Notes under the pieces: generated by a model
Database searches by the model: none
The model's input: the letters and a program-made list of their open reading frames with translations, nothing else
Told to the model about the DNA's origin: nothing
Part shown: positions 48,873 to 57,486 of the stretch, piece after piece
How the letters are laid out: every line of letters begins with the position of its first letter
Position numbering within the stretch: the first letter of the stretch is position 1
Source: Actinophytocola gossypii
Lineage (GTDB): Bacteria > Actinomycetota > Actinomycetes > Mycobacteriales > Pseudonocardiaceae
DNA: 64,000 nt
Reading direction: 5' to 3'
Assembly (NCBI RefSeq): GCF_025165815.1
Contig: NZ_JAFFZE010000028.1
Span: 1 to 64,000, forward strand
Position numbers and translations under genes: made by a program

Positions 48873-50504
48873 GTGTCGACCTATCTGTCCCGGGCCCGGA
48901 AGGCCGCCACGTGGGTGCCGACGATGGTGCGCGGCCTCGACGTCATCCGCCGGTCCGGCATGGTGCCGCTCACCCGGCCCGACCTCGCCCTGGTCTCGTT
49001 GCTCCGGCTGCGCCAGCTCGGCCCCATCGCCGGCGCCGCGCGGGTCGCGGCCGGCCGGGACGGCACCGCGCTCGGGCTGGTCGACGAGCTCGGCCCCCTC
49101 ACCTACGCCCAGCTCGACACCCGCTCCAACGCCCTGGCCAGAGCCTTCGCCGCCCGCGGGCTCGGGCCGGACTCGGTCATCGCACTGCTGGCCAGGGACC
49201 ACCGCGGCGCGGTCGACACCATGGTCGCCGCCGGCAAGCTCGGTGCCCGCCTGCTGCTGATGAACACCGGGTTCGCCCGTCCCCAACTCGTCGACGTCGC
49301 GCGCCGGGAGCGGGTCTCCGCGATCGTGCACGACCAGGAGTTCAGCGACCTGGTCGACGCCGTCGACGGTGATCCGCCGAAGTTCCTCGCCTGGGTCGAC
49401 GGCACGCCGGACCGGACCACCCTCGACGAACTCATCGCCGGCACCGACGACCGCCCGCTGCCCAACCCGCCGCGGCCGGGCGGGCTCGTGCTGCTGACCA
49501 GCGGCACCACCGGCACCCCCAAGGGCGCCCCGCGCCAGGTCAAGTCCCCGCTGGCGGTCGCCCAGTTCCTCGACCGGATCCCGCTCCGGGTCGGGGAGGC
49601 CACGGTGCTCGCCGCGCCGCTGTTCCACGGCACCGGGCTCTCCCAGTTCCTGATCTCGTTCGCGCTCGGCTCCACCGTCGTGGTCCGGCGGAGGTTCGAC
49701 CCCGAGGAGACCCTGCGCGCCGTCCAGGACAACCGGGCGACCGCGCTCGTGCTGATCCCGACCATGCTCCGGCGGATCCTCGACCTCGGTCCCGGCGTGC
49801 TCGGCCGGTACGACACGTCGAGCCTGCGGATCGTGTTCTGCGCCGGCTCCGCGCTGCCGCCCGAGCTGGGCAACCGGGCCACCGAGGCCTTCGGCGACGT
49901 GGTGCACAACCTGTACGGGTCGACCGAGGTCGCGGTGGCCACGGTGGCGACGCCGGCGGACTGGCGGGCCGCGCCGGGTACCGTCGGCCACGCGCCGGTG
50001 GGCTGCCGGGTCGCGCTCTACGACGACGCGGGCCACCGGATCACCGAGCCGGACGTCGTCGGGCGGGTGTTCGTCGGCAGCGTGCTGTCGTTCGAGGGCT
50101 ACACCGACGGGCGGCACAAGGACGTCCTCGACGGCCTGCTCGCCAGTGGCGACGTCGGGCACTTCGACCGGCAGGGCCGGCTGTTCATCGACGGCCGGGA
50201 CGACGACATGATCGTCTCCGGGGGCGAGAACGTGTTCCCCGGCGAGGTGGAGAACCTCCTGCTGGAGCACGACGCGGTGGCCGAGGCCGCGGTGACCGGG
50301 GTGCCGGACGACGAGTTCGGTCAGCGGCTCAAGGCGTACCTGGTGCTCCGTCCGGCGGCGAGCCTGGACGCCGAGCAGGTCCGCGACTACGTGAAGGCGA
50401 ACCTGGCCCGGTACAAGGTCCCGCGCGACGTGGTCTTCGTCGGCGAGCTGCCGCGCAACGCCACCGGCAAGCTGCTCAAGGACCGCTTGACGGAACTGGG
50501 CTGA
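48873..50504 (+). CDS. Long-chain fatty acyl-CoA synthetase (FadD-like)
   Basis: This is a 543-residue ANL-superfamily enzyme. The P-loop LLTSGTTGTPKGAPRQ lies near 205-220, YGSTEVAVATV near 348, SGDVGHFDRQGRLFIDGRDDDMI near 427 and the catalytic lysine in PRNATGKLLKDRL near 530. It activates fatty acids to acyl-AMP and acyl-CoA. A GTG start at 48873 is used; AGTTAACT, an 8-bp palindrome, lies in the promoter region. Divergent from the polymerase. Confidence 0.9.
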   Translation: MSTYLSRARKAATWVPTMVRGLDVIRRSGMVPLTRPDLALVSLLRLRQLGPIAGAARVAAGRDGTALGLVDELGPLTYAQLDTRSNALARAFAARGLGPDSVIALLARDHRGAVDTMVAAGKLGARLLLMNTGFARPQLVDVARRERVSAIVHDQEFSDLVDAVDGDPPKFLAWVDGTPDRTTLDELIAGTDDRPLPNPPRPGGLVLLTSGTTGTPKGAPRQVKSPLAVAQFLDRIPLRVGEATVLAAPLFHGTGLSQFLISFALGSTVVVRRRFDPEETLRAVQDNRATALVLIPTMLRRILDLGPGVLGRYDTSSLRIVFCAGSALPPELGNRATEAFGDVVHNLYGSTEVAVATVATPADWRAAPGTVGHAPVGCRVALYDDAGHRITEPDVVGRVFVGSVLSFEGYTDGRHKDVLDGLLASGDVGHFDRQGRLFIDGRDDDMIVSGGENVFPGEVENLLLEHDAVAEAAVTGVPDDEFGQRLKAYLVLRPAASLDAEQVRDYVKANLARYKVPRDVVFVGELPRNATGKLLKDRLTELG

Positions 50505-50953
50505 GCCCTCTATCACACCAATATCTCTCGAGCAAGGCCCCATAGTTGGGAGTCGGTGCCGGAAAGGCCTTCTTCTCGAAATGTGGGAGGCCGAATTTCA
50601 TTTCCCGCCAGTTCACCGTCAGGCAATCGCAACATTGCCCGTGCATATTGCCGAATCGACGTGCCCGGCTGGTTTCTCAGCGTCATCCACGCAGCTCAGG
50701 GCGGTCGCGGCGTCCGCGACTGCCTGCCATACCCGCCGGTAGTGTTCCTGAACACACCTTTCTCGGCCTGGATCCGCGCTGGCCCGGTCGCGCTAGGGAG
50801 ATTACTCCGTTTGGGCTAGTTGTGGCAAGTGGCAAGCATTGCCCGAAGTTTGTACCCGGGGGTTGCATGACATCGGGTGGCGACGAATTCCAGGGGCACC
50901 AATTGGTCTTGTCGACGCCCGCAAATGTCGGGGACAGGAAGGGCAACAACGTC
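50505..50953. other. Intergenic region before the subtilisin gene
   Basis: About 450 bp, less GC-rich than the genes. Frames at 50546 and 50556 lack ribosome sites and family features. It holds the palindrome at 50742-50755 and presumably the protease promoter and leader. Confidence 0.5.
50742..50755. promoter_or_regulatory. Palindrome GTGTTC-CT-GAACAC
   Basis: Perfect 6-bp arms with a 2-base spacer, about 200 bp upstream of the protease gene. A regulator site is likely; no regulator is identified. Confidence 0.4.
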
Positions 50954-52144
50954 ATGACGCGCAATCGTCGAGGCCGGCTGATCGCCGGCGTGGGCTTCGC
51001 GGCAGCAGCGGCGGCAGTGACCGCCGTCGTCGCGGTACCCGCACAGGCGCAGGAGGGCTCCATCCGGCTCGCGAACAGCGACGCCGCCGTGGCCGACAGC
51101 TACATCGTCGTGCTCAAGGACGACATCCGGTCGGCGGCCGTGTCCGCGCGGGCCGACAGCCTCGCCGCCGAGTACGGCGCCAAGGTCGGGCACACCTACA
51201 CCGCCGCGCTCCAGGGCTTCTCGGTCAGCGCGAGCGAGGACGAGGCCAAGCGGCTCGCCGCGGACGAGTCGGTCGCCTACGTGCAGCAGAACCAGAAGTT
51301 CACCATCTCCGACACCCAGACCGACCCGCCGTCGTGGGGCCTGGACCGGATCGACCAGCGCGACCTGCCGCTGGACAGCTCCTACACCTACGCCAACAAG
51401 GGCGACGGCGTCACCGCCTACGTCGTGGACACCGGCGTGATGGTCGACCACCCGACCTTCGAGGGCCGGGCCACCGGCGGCTTCGACGCCATCGACGGTG
51501 ACGACGACGTGACCGACGGGCACGGCCACGGCACCCACGTCGCCGGCACCATCGGCGGCGCCGAGTACGGCGTGGCCAAGGGCGTGTCGATCGTCGGCGT
51601 CCGGGTGCTCGACGACTCCGGCTCCGGCACCACCGAGCAGGTCGCCGCCGGCATCGACTGGGTCGCGCAGAACGCCAGCGGCCCGTCGGTGGCCAACATG
51701 AGCCTCGGCGGCCCGGCCGACGACGTGCTCGACGCCGCCACCCAGGGCGCGATCGACGCCGGCATCACCTTCGCGGTCGCGGCCGGCAACTCCTCCGCCG
51801 ACGCGTCCGGCTTCTCGCCGGCACGGGTCGAGTCGGCCATCACGGTCGCCGCCTCGGACGACGCGGACGCCCAGGCCTCCTTCTCCAACTACGGCTCGCT
51901 GGTCGACATCTACGCCCCGGGCGTGGACATCACCTCGTCCTGGAACGACGGTGCCACCAACACGATCTCCGGCACCTCGATGGCCTCCCCGCACGTGGCC
52001 GGCGCCGCGGCGCTGTTCCTGTCGGCCAACCCGGACGCCACCCCGGCGGACGTGGCCACGGGCCTGACCACGGCCGCGACGCCCGACAAGATCACCAACC
52101 CCACCGGGGACACCCCCAACCTGCTCCTCTACGTGGGCGAGTGA
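50954..52144 (+). CDS. Secreted S8 subtilisin-like protease
   Basis: This is a 396-residue protein. Signal peptide to about residue 34 (VVAVPAQAQ), inhibitor I9 propeptide about 45-115 (SYIVVLKDD to SVAYVQQNQ), and mature protease from about 120. Catalytic residues: Asp in AYVVDTGV, His in HGHGTHVAGTIGG, Ser in GTSMASPHVAGAA. It lacks extra C-terminal domains, as in aqualysin/proteinase-K-like enzymes. GGAAGGG precedes ATG 50954. A terminator follows the stop. Confidence 0.95.
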   Translation: MTRNRRGRLIAGVGFAAAAAAVTAVVAVPAQAQEGSIRLANSDAAVADSYIVVLKDDIRSAAVSARADSLAAEYGAKVGHTYTAALQGFSVSASEDEAKRLAADESVAYVQQNQKFTISDTQTDPPSWGLDRIDQRDLPLDSSYTYANKGDGVTAYVVDTGVMVDHPTFEGRATGGFDAIDGDDDVTDGHGHGTHVAGTIGGAEYGVAKGVSIVGVRVLDDSGSGTTEQVAAGIDWVAQNASGPSVANMSLGGPADDVLDAATQGAIDAGITFAVAAGNSSADASGFSPARVESAITVAASDDADAQASFSNYGSLVDIYAPGVDITSSWNDGATNTISGTSMASPHVAGAAALFLSANPDATPADVATGLTTAATPDKITNPTGDTPNLLLYVGE

Positions 52145-52155
52145 GGTAGTCGCGG

Positions 52156-52190
52156 ACGCCGCCTCCGGGATCCTCCCGGGGGCGGCGTTT
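52156..52190 (+). terminator. Terminator after the protease gene
   Basis: ACGCCGCC (52156-52163) and GGCGGCGT (52181-52188) form the outer stem, with CCGGGA/TCCCGG pairing inside, followed by TTTG. It lies 11 bp after the stop. Confidence 0.8.
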
Positions 52191-52262
52191 GTGCGCGCGG
52201 CCCAACGTGACCTGGCGCGCGAGGGGCTCCCGCTGACGCGGATTTGGCCTAGGGTGCTGGAG

Positions 52263-53471
52263 GTGGACTTCTCGCACTCGGCCACGGCGGCCGACTACCT
52301 GCGGCGTGTCGGTGACTTCATCCGTGCGGAGATCGAGCCCGTCGAGGCCGACTACCACCGCACCCTCCGGGAGAGCCGGGACCCCTGGGTCGTGCTCCCG
52401 ATCGTGAACCAGCTCAAGGCCAGGGCCCGCGACCAGGGCCTGTGGAACCTGTTCCTGCCCGACACCGAGCACGGCGGCGCCGGACTGTCCAACGTGGAGT
52501 ACGCGCCGCTGGCCGAGGCGATGGGCCGCTCCGCGCTCGCCCCGGTGGTCTTCAACTGCAACGCCCCGGACACCGGCAACGCCGAGGTGCTCGTCAAGTA
52601 CGGCAGCGACGAGCAGCGCTCCCGGTGGCTGGAACCGTTGCTGCGCGGTGAGATCCGCTCCGCGTTCTGCATGACCGAACCCGAGGTCGCCTCCTCCGAC
52701 GCCACCAACATGGCCGCCACAGCGGTGGTCGACGGCGACGAGATCGTCCTCAACGGGCGCAAGTGGTGGAGCACCGGCGTCGGTCACCCGGAGTGCGCGT
52801 TCGTCATCTTCATGGGCCTCACCGACCCCGACGCGCACAAGTACCAGCGGCACTCGATGGTCCTGGTGCCACTGGACACCCCTGGCGTCAAGGTCGAGCG
52901 GATGCTGTCGGTGTTCGGCCACCAGGACGAGCCGTTCGGCCACGGCGAGGTCAGCTTCACCGACGTCCGGCTGCCGCTCTCCGCGGTGATCGCCGGACCC
53001 GGCCGCGGGTTCGAGATCGCCCAGGGCCGCCTGGGGCCGGGCCGCATCCACCACTGCATGCGCCTGATCGGGCTGGCCGAGAAGGCGCTGGAGCTGGCCT
53101 GCGCCAGGGCCACCGACCGGGTCGCGTTCGGCAAGCCGCTGGCGAACCTCGGCGGCAACCGGGAGCGGATCGCGCACGCCCGCATCGCGATCAACCAGGC
53201 CAGGCTGCTCGTCCTGCACACCGCCTGGCTGCTGGACACCAAGGGCCTGGCCGGTGCGCGCAGCGAGGTGTCGCAGATCAAGGTCGCGGTGCCGAACACC
53301 GCGCTGGAGGTCATCGACATGGCCATCCAGCTGCACGGCGCCGCCGGCCTGTCCGACGACTTCCCGCTGGCCGCCGCGTACACCGGCGCCCGGTCGCTGC
53401 GGCTGGCGGACGGGCCGGACGAGGTGCACCTGAACCTGGTCGCGCGGTACGAGCTCGCGGAGCGTTCGTGA
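52263..53471 (+). CDS. Acyl-CoA dehydrogenase
   Basis: This is a 402-residue flavoenzyme. CMTEPEVASSDATNM (about 136-150) and KWWSTGVGHPECAF are the FAD and substrate region. RVAFGKPLANLGGNRERIAHARI near 284 and IQLHGAAGLSDDFPLA near 355 are typical of the long-chain/ACAD11-like group. It introduces the first double bond in beta-oxidation of an acyl-CoA. GTG 52263 is chosen; an in-frame GTG at 52254 is possible. The stop overlaps the SDR start. Confidence 0.92.
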   Translation: MDFSHSATAADYLRRVGDFIRAEIEPVEADYHRTLRESRDPWVVLPIVNQLKARARDQGLWNLFLPDTEHGGAGLSNVEYAPLAEAMGRSALAPVVFNCNAPDTGNAEVLVKYGSDEQRSRWLEPLLRGEIRSAFCMTEPEVASSDATNMAATAVVDGDEIVLNGRKWWSTGVGHPECAFVIFMGLTDPDAHKYQRHSMVLVPLDTPGVKVERMLSVFGHQDEPFGHGEVSFTDVRLPLSAVIAGPGRGFEIAQGRLGPGRIHHCMRLIGLAEKALELACARATDRVAFGKPLANLGGNRERIAHARIAINQARLLVLHTAWLLDTKGLAGARSEVSQIKVAVPNTALEVIDMAIQLHGAAGLSDDFPLAAAYTGARSLRLADGPDEVHLNLVARYELAERS

Positions 53472-54265
53472 GGGTCCTGGTCACCGGCGCCGGGTCCGGG
53501 CTGGGCCGCGCGCTCGCGACCCGCTGGTCGGCCACCGGCGCGCGGGTCCTGGTGTCCGACGTGGACCCGGCGGCCGCCGGCGCGGTCGCCGAGGAGCTCG
53601 GCCAGACCTCCCGCGCGCTCGACGTGACCTCCGGCGCCGACTGGGAGTCCGCTGTGGACTGGTGCCGGTCCACCTGGGACGGCCTGGACGTGCTGGTGAA
53701 CAACGCCGGCGTCGGCGCGGGCGGCCGGTTCGAACGGATCGCCGTCGAGGACTGGGACTGGATCTGGGAGGTCAACCTCAAGGGCGTGGTGCGCGGCTGC
53801 CGGGCGTTCGTGCCGCTGTTCAAGGAGCAGGGCGCCGGGCACGTCGTGAACGTGGCCTCGCTCGCCGGGCTGATGAACCTGCCCGCGATGGCCTCCTACA
53901 ACGTCACCAAGGCGGGCGTGATCTCGCTCTCCGAGACCCTGCGCCTGGAACTGGAGCCGTACGGGGTGCACACCACCGTCGTGTGCCCCGGGTACTTCCG
54001 GACGAACCTGGGGGAGCGCACCCGCACCCCGGATCCCGCGGTGGCGAAGGTGATGGACAAGCTGATGGCGTCCTCGAAGGTCACCGCGGCCGACGTCGCC
54101 GGCCAGGTCGTCGACGCGGTGCGGGACCGGCGGTTCCTGGTGCTCACCCACCCGGCCGCCCGCCGGTCGATCCGGCTCAAGCGGTGGCTGCCCAAGGTCG
54201 TCGACCGCGAGGTGCGCGCGTACTGGGCCCGACTGCGGTCCACTGTGGAACGGGAGGATCGATGA
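53468..54265 (+). CDS. Short-chain dehydrogenase/reductase
   Basis: This is a 265-residue enzyme. TGAGSGLGRAL (about 6-16) binds the cofactor; NNAGVGAGG is near 78. The catalytic Ser is in VASLAGLMNLPAM and the Tyr-x3-Lys in YNVTK (about 144-148). The C-terminal tail is long and basic. It is coupled to the acyl-CoA dehydrogenase gene before it and overlaps the phosphotransferase after it, suggesting a lipid or acyl substrate. Confidence 0.92.
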   Translation: MRVLVTGAGSGLGRALATRWSATGARVLVSDVDPAAAGAVAEELGQTSRALDVTSGADWESAVDWCRSTWDGLDVLVNNAGVGAGGRFERIAVEDWDWIWEVNLKGVVRGCRAFVPLFKEQGAGHVVNVASLAGLMNLPAMASYNVTKAGVISLSETLRLELEPYGVHTTVVCPGYFRTNLGERTRTPDPAVAKVMDKLMASSKVTAADVAGQVVDAVRDRRFLVLTHPAARRSIRLKRWLPKVVDREVRAYWARLRSTVEREDR

Positions 54266-55314
54266 CGGCGCTGGACGAGCCGGGTGCGCTGCGCGAGGAG
54301 GACGCGTTCGACACCGACGCGGTCGGCGCGTGGCTCGAGTCCCACGTGGACGGTCTGGGCGAGCTGCTGGAGGTTCGCCAGTACCCCGGCGGCGCGTCGA
54401 ACCTCACGTACCTGCTGCGGTACGCCGACCGGGAGCTGGTCCTGCGGCGCCCTCCGGCCGGGCGGAAGGCGAAGTCGGCGCACGACATGCGCCGGGAGTA
54501 CCGGGTGCAGCGTGCGCTGCGGCCGGTGTACCCGTACGTGCCGAACGTGCTCGCGCTGTGCGACGACCCGGCGGTGCTCGGCTCGGACTTCTACGTGATG
54601 GAGCGGATCGAGGGCGTCATCCTGCGCGGCGACCTGCCCGCCGGGATGACGCTGTCGCCGCGGGACGCGCGGTCGCTGGCGTTCCGCACGTTCGACCGGC
54701 TGATCGAGCTGCACCGGCTCGACCCGGAGCCGATCGGCCTGGCCGACCTCGGCAAGGGCGCCGGTTACGTCGAACGGCAGGTCCTCGGCTGGAACGAGCG
54801 CTACACCAGGGCCAGGACCGACGACGCGCCCGACTGCGCCGACGTGATGGCCTGGCTCGCCGCGAACCGCCCGGACGACGTGCGGATCTGCGTGATCCAC
54901 AACGACTTCCGCTTCGACAACGTGGTGCTCGACGGTACGTCCACACTGGACGTGGTCGGCGTGCTCGACTGGGAGATGGCCACCCTCGGCGACCCGCTGA
55001 TGGACCTCGCCGGCAGCATGGCGTACTGGATCCAGGCCGACGACGATGAGACCGCGCAGCTGCTGCGCCGCCAGCCGACCCACCTGCCCGGGATGCCGAC
55101 CAGGGCCGAGCTGGTCGACCACTACTGCGCCGAGATGGGGCTGTCCGCGGCGAACTGGGCGTTCTACGAGGTGTTCGGCCGGTTCCGGCTGCTGGTGATC
55201 ATGCAGCAGATCTACTACCGGTACCGCGCCGGCCAGACCAGCAACCCGGCGTTCGCGCACTTCGGCCGGTTCGCGGCGTACCTGGCCGACCGCTGCCGCG
55301 CCGGGATCGGCTGA
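54262..55314 (+). CDS. Phosphotransferase family protein (ACAD10/APH-like)
   Basis: This is a 350-residue kinase-like protein. PGGASNLTYLLRYADRELVLRRPP (about 43-66) is the nucleotide loop, HNDFRFDNVVLD (about 213-224) the catalytic loop and GVLDWEMATLGDPLMDLA the metal-binding motif. In animals and bacteria this domain goes with acyl-CoA dehydrogenases and phosphorylates hydroxyacyl-CoA intermediates. The gene order here agrees with that pathway. GGGAGG lies before ATG 54262. Confidence 0.88.
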   Translation: MTALDEPGALREEDAFDTDAVGAWLESHVDGLGELLEVRQYPGGASNLTYLLRYADRELVLRRPPAGRKAKSAHDMRREYRVQRALRPVYPYVPNVLALCDDPAVLGSDFYVMERIEGVILRGDLPAGMTLSPRDARSLAFRTFDRLIELHRLDPEPIGLADLGKGAGYVERQVLGWNERYTRARTDDAPDCADVMAWLAANRPDDVRICVIHNDFRFDNVVLDGTSTLDVVGVLDWEMATLGDPLMDLAGSMAYWIQADDDETAQLLRRQPTHLPGMPTRAELVDHYCAEMGLSAANWAFYEVFGRFRLLVIMQQIYYRYRAGQTSNPAFAHFGRFAAYLADRCRAGIG

Positions 55315-55976
55315 TGGCCGCCATCTACCTCCTCCGGCACGGCCAGGCCAGCTTCGGCGCGGCCGACTACGACGTGCTGTCCGAGGTCGGCGAGCTGCAG
55401 GCCAAGGCGCTCGGCGACGAGCTGCGCCGCCGCGAGGTCCGGGTGCACGCGGTGTGGTCGGGGACGCTGCGCCGCCAGCTCGCGACCGCGGCCGCCTGCC
55501 TGCCGGCCGCCGGGATAGACCTCGAGGTCGGCCAGGACCCCAGGTGGAACGAGTACGACCACCTCGGGCTCGTCCCCGAGGGCCAGGGCGACCCGGCCGA
55601 CCTGGCCGGCTCGGCCCGCCGGTTCCAGGCCCAGCTCGACGAGGCGCTGTCCCGCTGGCTCGCCGGCGACGAGCGGGTCGGCACCAGCGGCACCTGGGCG
55701 GAGTTCAGCGGCGGGGCGTTCGCCGCGGTCAACGACGCACTTGCCGCCCTGCCCCGCGGCGGGACCGCGCTGGTGTTCACCTCGGCCGGCCTGATCAGCG
55801 CGATCTGTGCCCGGCTGCTGCACCTGCCGCCGGAGGGCTTCCTGGCCATGAACCGCACGATGGCCAACGCGAGCATCACCAAGCTGGTCAGCGGCCGCTC
55901 CGGGGTCAGCCTGCTCTCCTACAACGAGCACGCCCACTTCGAGGGAGCCGGCCGCGAACTGCTCACCTACCGCTGA
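55314..55976 (+). CDS. Histidine phosphatase family protein
   Basis: This is a 220-residue protein. The catalytic motif is LLRHGQASFG (His near residue 9), with a later SGTLRRQLATA and a C-terminal MANASITKLV. The expected second catalytic His (usual SHG) is not seen: FTSAGLISAI has Ala-Gly there, which is a known variant in this subgroup. It ends the acyl-CoA operon, overlapping the kinase stop by one base. It may dephosphorylate the intermediate made by its neighbour; this is an inference. Confidence 0.85.
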   Translation: MAAIYLLRHGQASFGAADYDVLSEVGELQAKALGDELRRREVRVHAVWSGTLRRQLATAAACLPAAGIDLEVGQDPRWNEYDHLGLVPEGQGDPADLAGSARRFQAQLDEALSRWLAGDERVGTSGTWAEFSGGAFAAVNDALAALPRGGTALVFTSAGLISAICARLLHLPPEGFLAMNRTMANASITKLVSGRSGVSLLSYNEHAHFEGAGRELLTYR

Positions 55977-56015
55977 GCTGTTGCCCGGGCCCGCGCCGCA
56001 GGGTAGGCAGGGAGC

Positions 56016-57005
56016 ATGCGTCGTCCCAGCATCGATCCGGTCGTGTGGCGTCCGCCGAGGGGCGAGCGGGCGGCGCGGCCGGCGCGGGACACCCTGCCCG
56101 AGCTGACCGTCGTGCCGGTCAACGGGCGCGGGCCGGAGGACGTCGCCGTCGAACGGGGGCACCTGTTCACCGGCGTGGAGGACGGCCGGATCCTGCGGCT
56201 CACCCCGGACGGCAGGCGCCTGGACACGATCGCCGACACCGGCGGCCGGCCGCTGGGCGTGGAGCTGTACCCGGACGGGCGGCTGCTGGTCTGCGACGCC
56301 GAACGCGGGCTGCTGCTGGTCGACCGGGCGGGCGGCGGCGTCGAGGTGCTGGTCGAGCGCGGGCCCGGCCTGCGGGTGTGCAACAACGCCGCGGTGGCCG
56401 CCGACGGCACCGTGTACTTCACCGACTCCACCAGCCGGTTCGACCTCGTGCACTGGAAGGCCGACCTGCTGGAGCACCGCGGCACCGGCCGGCTGCTGCG
56501 CCGCGACCCGGACGGCACCGTCGACCTGGTCCTCGACGGCCTCCACTTCGCCAACGGCGTCGCGCTCGTCCCCGACGAGTCCGCCGTGGTCGTCGCCCAG
56601 ACCGGCGCCTACCGGCTGGACCGGGTGCCGCTGACCGGGGAGCGGCAGGGCCGGGCCGAGCCGCTGGTCGACGGGCTGCCCGGCTTCCCGGACAACATCG
56701 CCACCGGCTCCGACGGGCTGGTCTGGATCGCCATGGTCAGCGCGCGGCTCGCCGCCTTCGACCTGGTGAGCCGCCTGCACCCGGCCGTGCGCAAGGCCGT
56801 CTGGGCACTGCCGGACCGGCTGCAGCTCCGGGAGAAGCGGGTGGTGTGGGTGCGGGCGGTCGACGGCACCACCGGCCGCACGGTGCACGACTTCCACGGC
56901 ACCCGCCCTGACTTCCACATGGTCACCGGCGTCCGCGAGGTCGACGGGACCGTGCACCTCGGCAGCCTCAACGAGCACGCCGTGGCCCGGTTTGAGGTGC
57001 CGTGA
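56016..57005 (+). CDS. SMP-30/strictosidine synthase-like beta-propeller protein
   Basis: This is a 329-residue protein. Repeating blades include GPEDVAVERGHLFTGVEDGRI, GVELYPDGRLLVCDAERG and FANGVALVPDESAVVVAQTG, the pattern of lactonase/strictosidine-synthase-like propellers. Such proteins hydrolyse lactones or esters at a calcium site. No signal peptide is seen. It starts 40 bp after the phosphatase gene and may belong to the same transcript. Confidence 0.82.
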   Translation: MRRPSIDPVVWRPPRGERAARPARDTLPELTVVPVNGRGPEDVAVERGHLFTGVEDGRILRLTPDGRRLDTIADTGGRPLGVELYPDGRLLVCDAERGLLLVDRAGGGVEVLVERGPGLRVCNNAAVAADGTVYFTDSTSRFDLVHWKADLLEHRGTGRLLRRDPDGTVDLVLDGLHFANGVALVPDESAVVVAQTGAYRLDRVPLTGERQGRAEPLVDGLPGFPDNIATGSDGLVWIAMVSARLAAFDLVSRLHPAVRKAVWALPDRLQLREKRVVWVRAVDGTTGRTVHDFHGTRPDFHMVTGVREVDGTVHLGSLNEHAVARFEVP

Positions 57006-57486
57006 GGCAGCTTCCTGCCACCGGCCGCGGCATTGTTGCCGAACTGCGACCCGTACCGGTTCAGGTGGGAAAACGGCCGTCGCGGGTCCACCCGGAACCG
57101 GTGCCGGTGAGCCGTTCGGCGGTGTCCGTGGGCTGTTCGGTCCCCCCGCGGCTCCTCTTCTGGCCGACGACCCGGGACGGGGCTTGACTTCAAAGCTGGA
57201 GCTGGTCCAGGCTAATCCGCCATTAACCGATCAAGCGGCCTCGTGCCACCGGTTTTTGTGCAGCCGCAACGACATGTCCGGTCCGAAATGGACCGGGTTG
57301 GAGGAGTCGAGGATGACTCAACGGTGGACCCGCCAGCTGGCCGGCGTTCGCCCGTGTGCGGCTCGCGTCGCGATATCTTCGCGCGCGTTTTTGCGGAAAC
57401 CTTGACTGAGCACCTGCTTTCCACGGGGGTCCGCGAAAGGTGTCGGGTGCGGTGCGGTCAGTTACGGATTGACAGGAGTAGCAGAG
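57006..57486. other. Intergenic region before the sugar ABC operon
   Basis: About 480 bp without a credible gene. It must hold the promoter of the binding-protein gene. I see no clear operator palindrome of the LacI type and no RNA gene. Confidence 0.45.

Noticed and set aside
47079..50543. Very long minus-strand open frame (1154 codons) running across the polymerase and acyl-CoA synthetase genes
   Set aside because: Only the part from 48734 downward is a gene. The rest is antisense to the synthetase and shows GC-driven Arg/Gly/Pro composition with no family motif.
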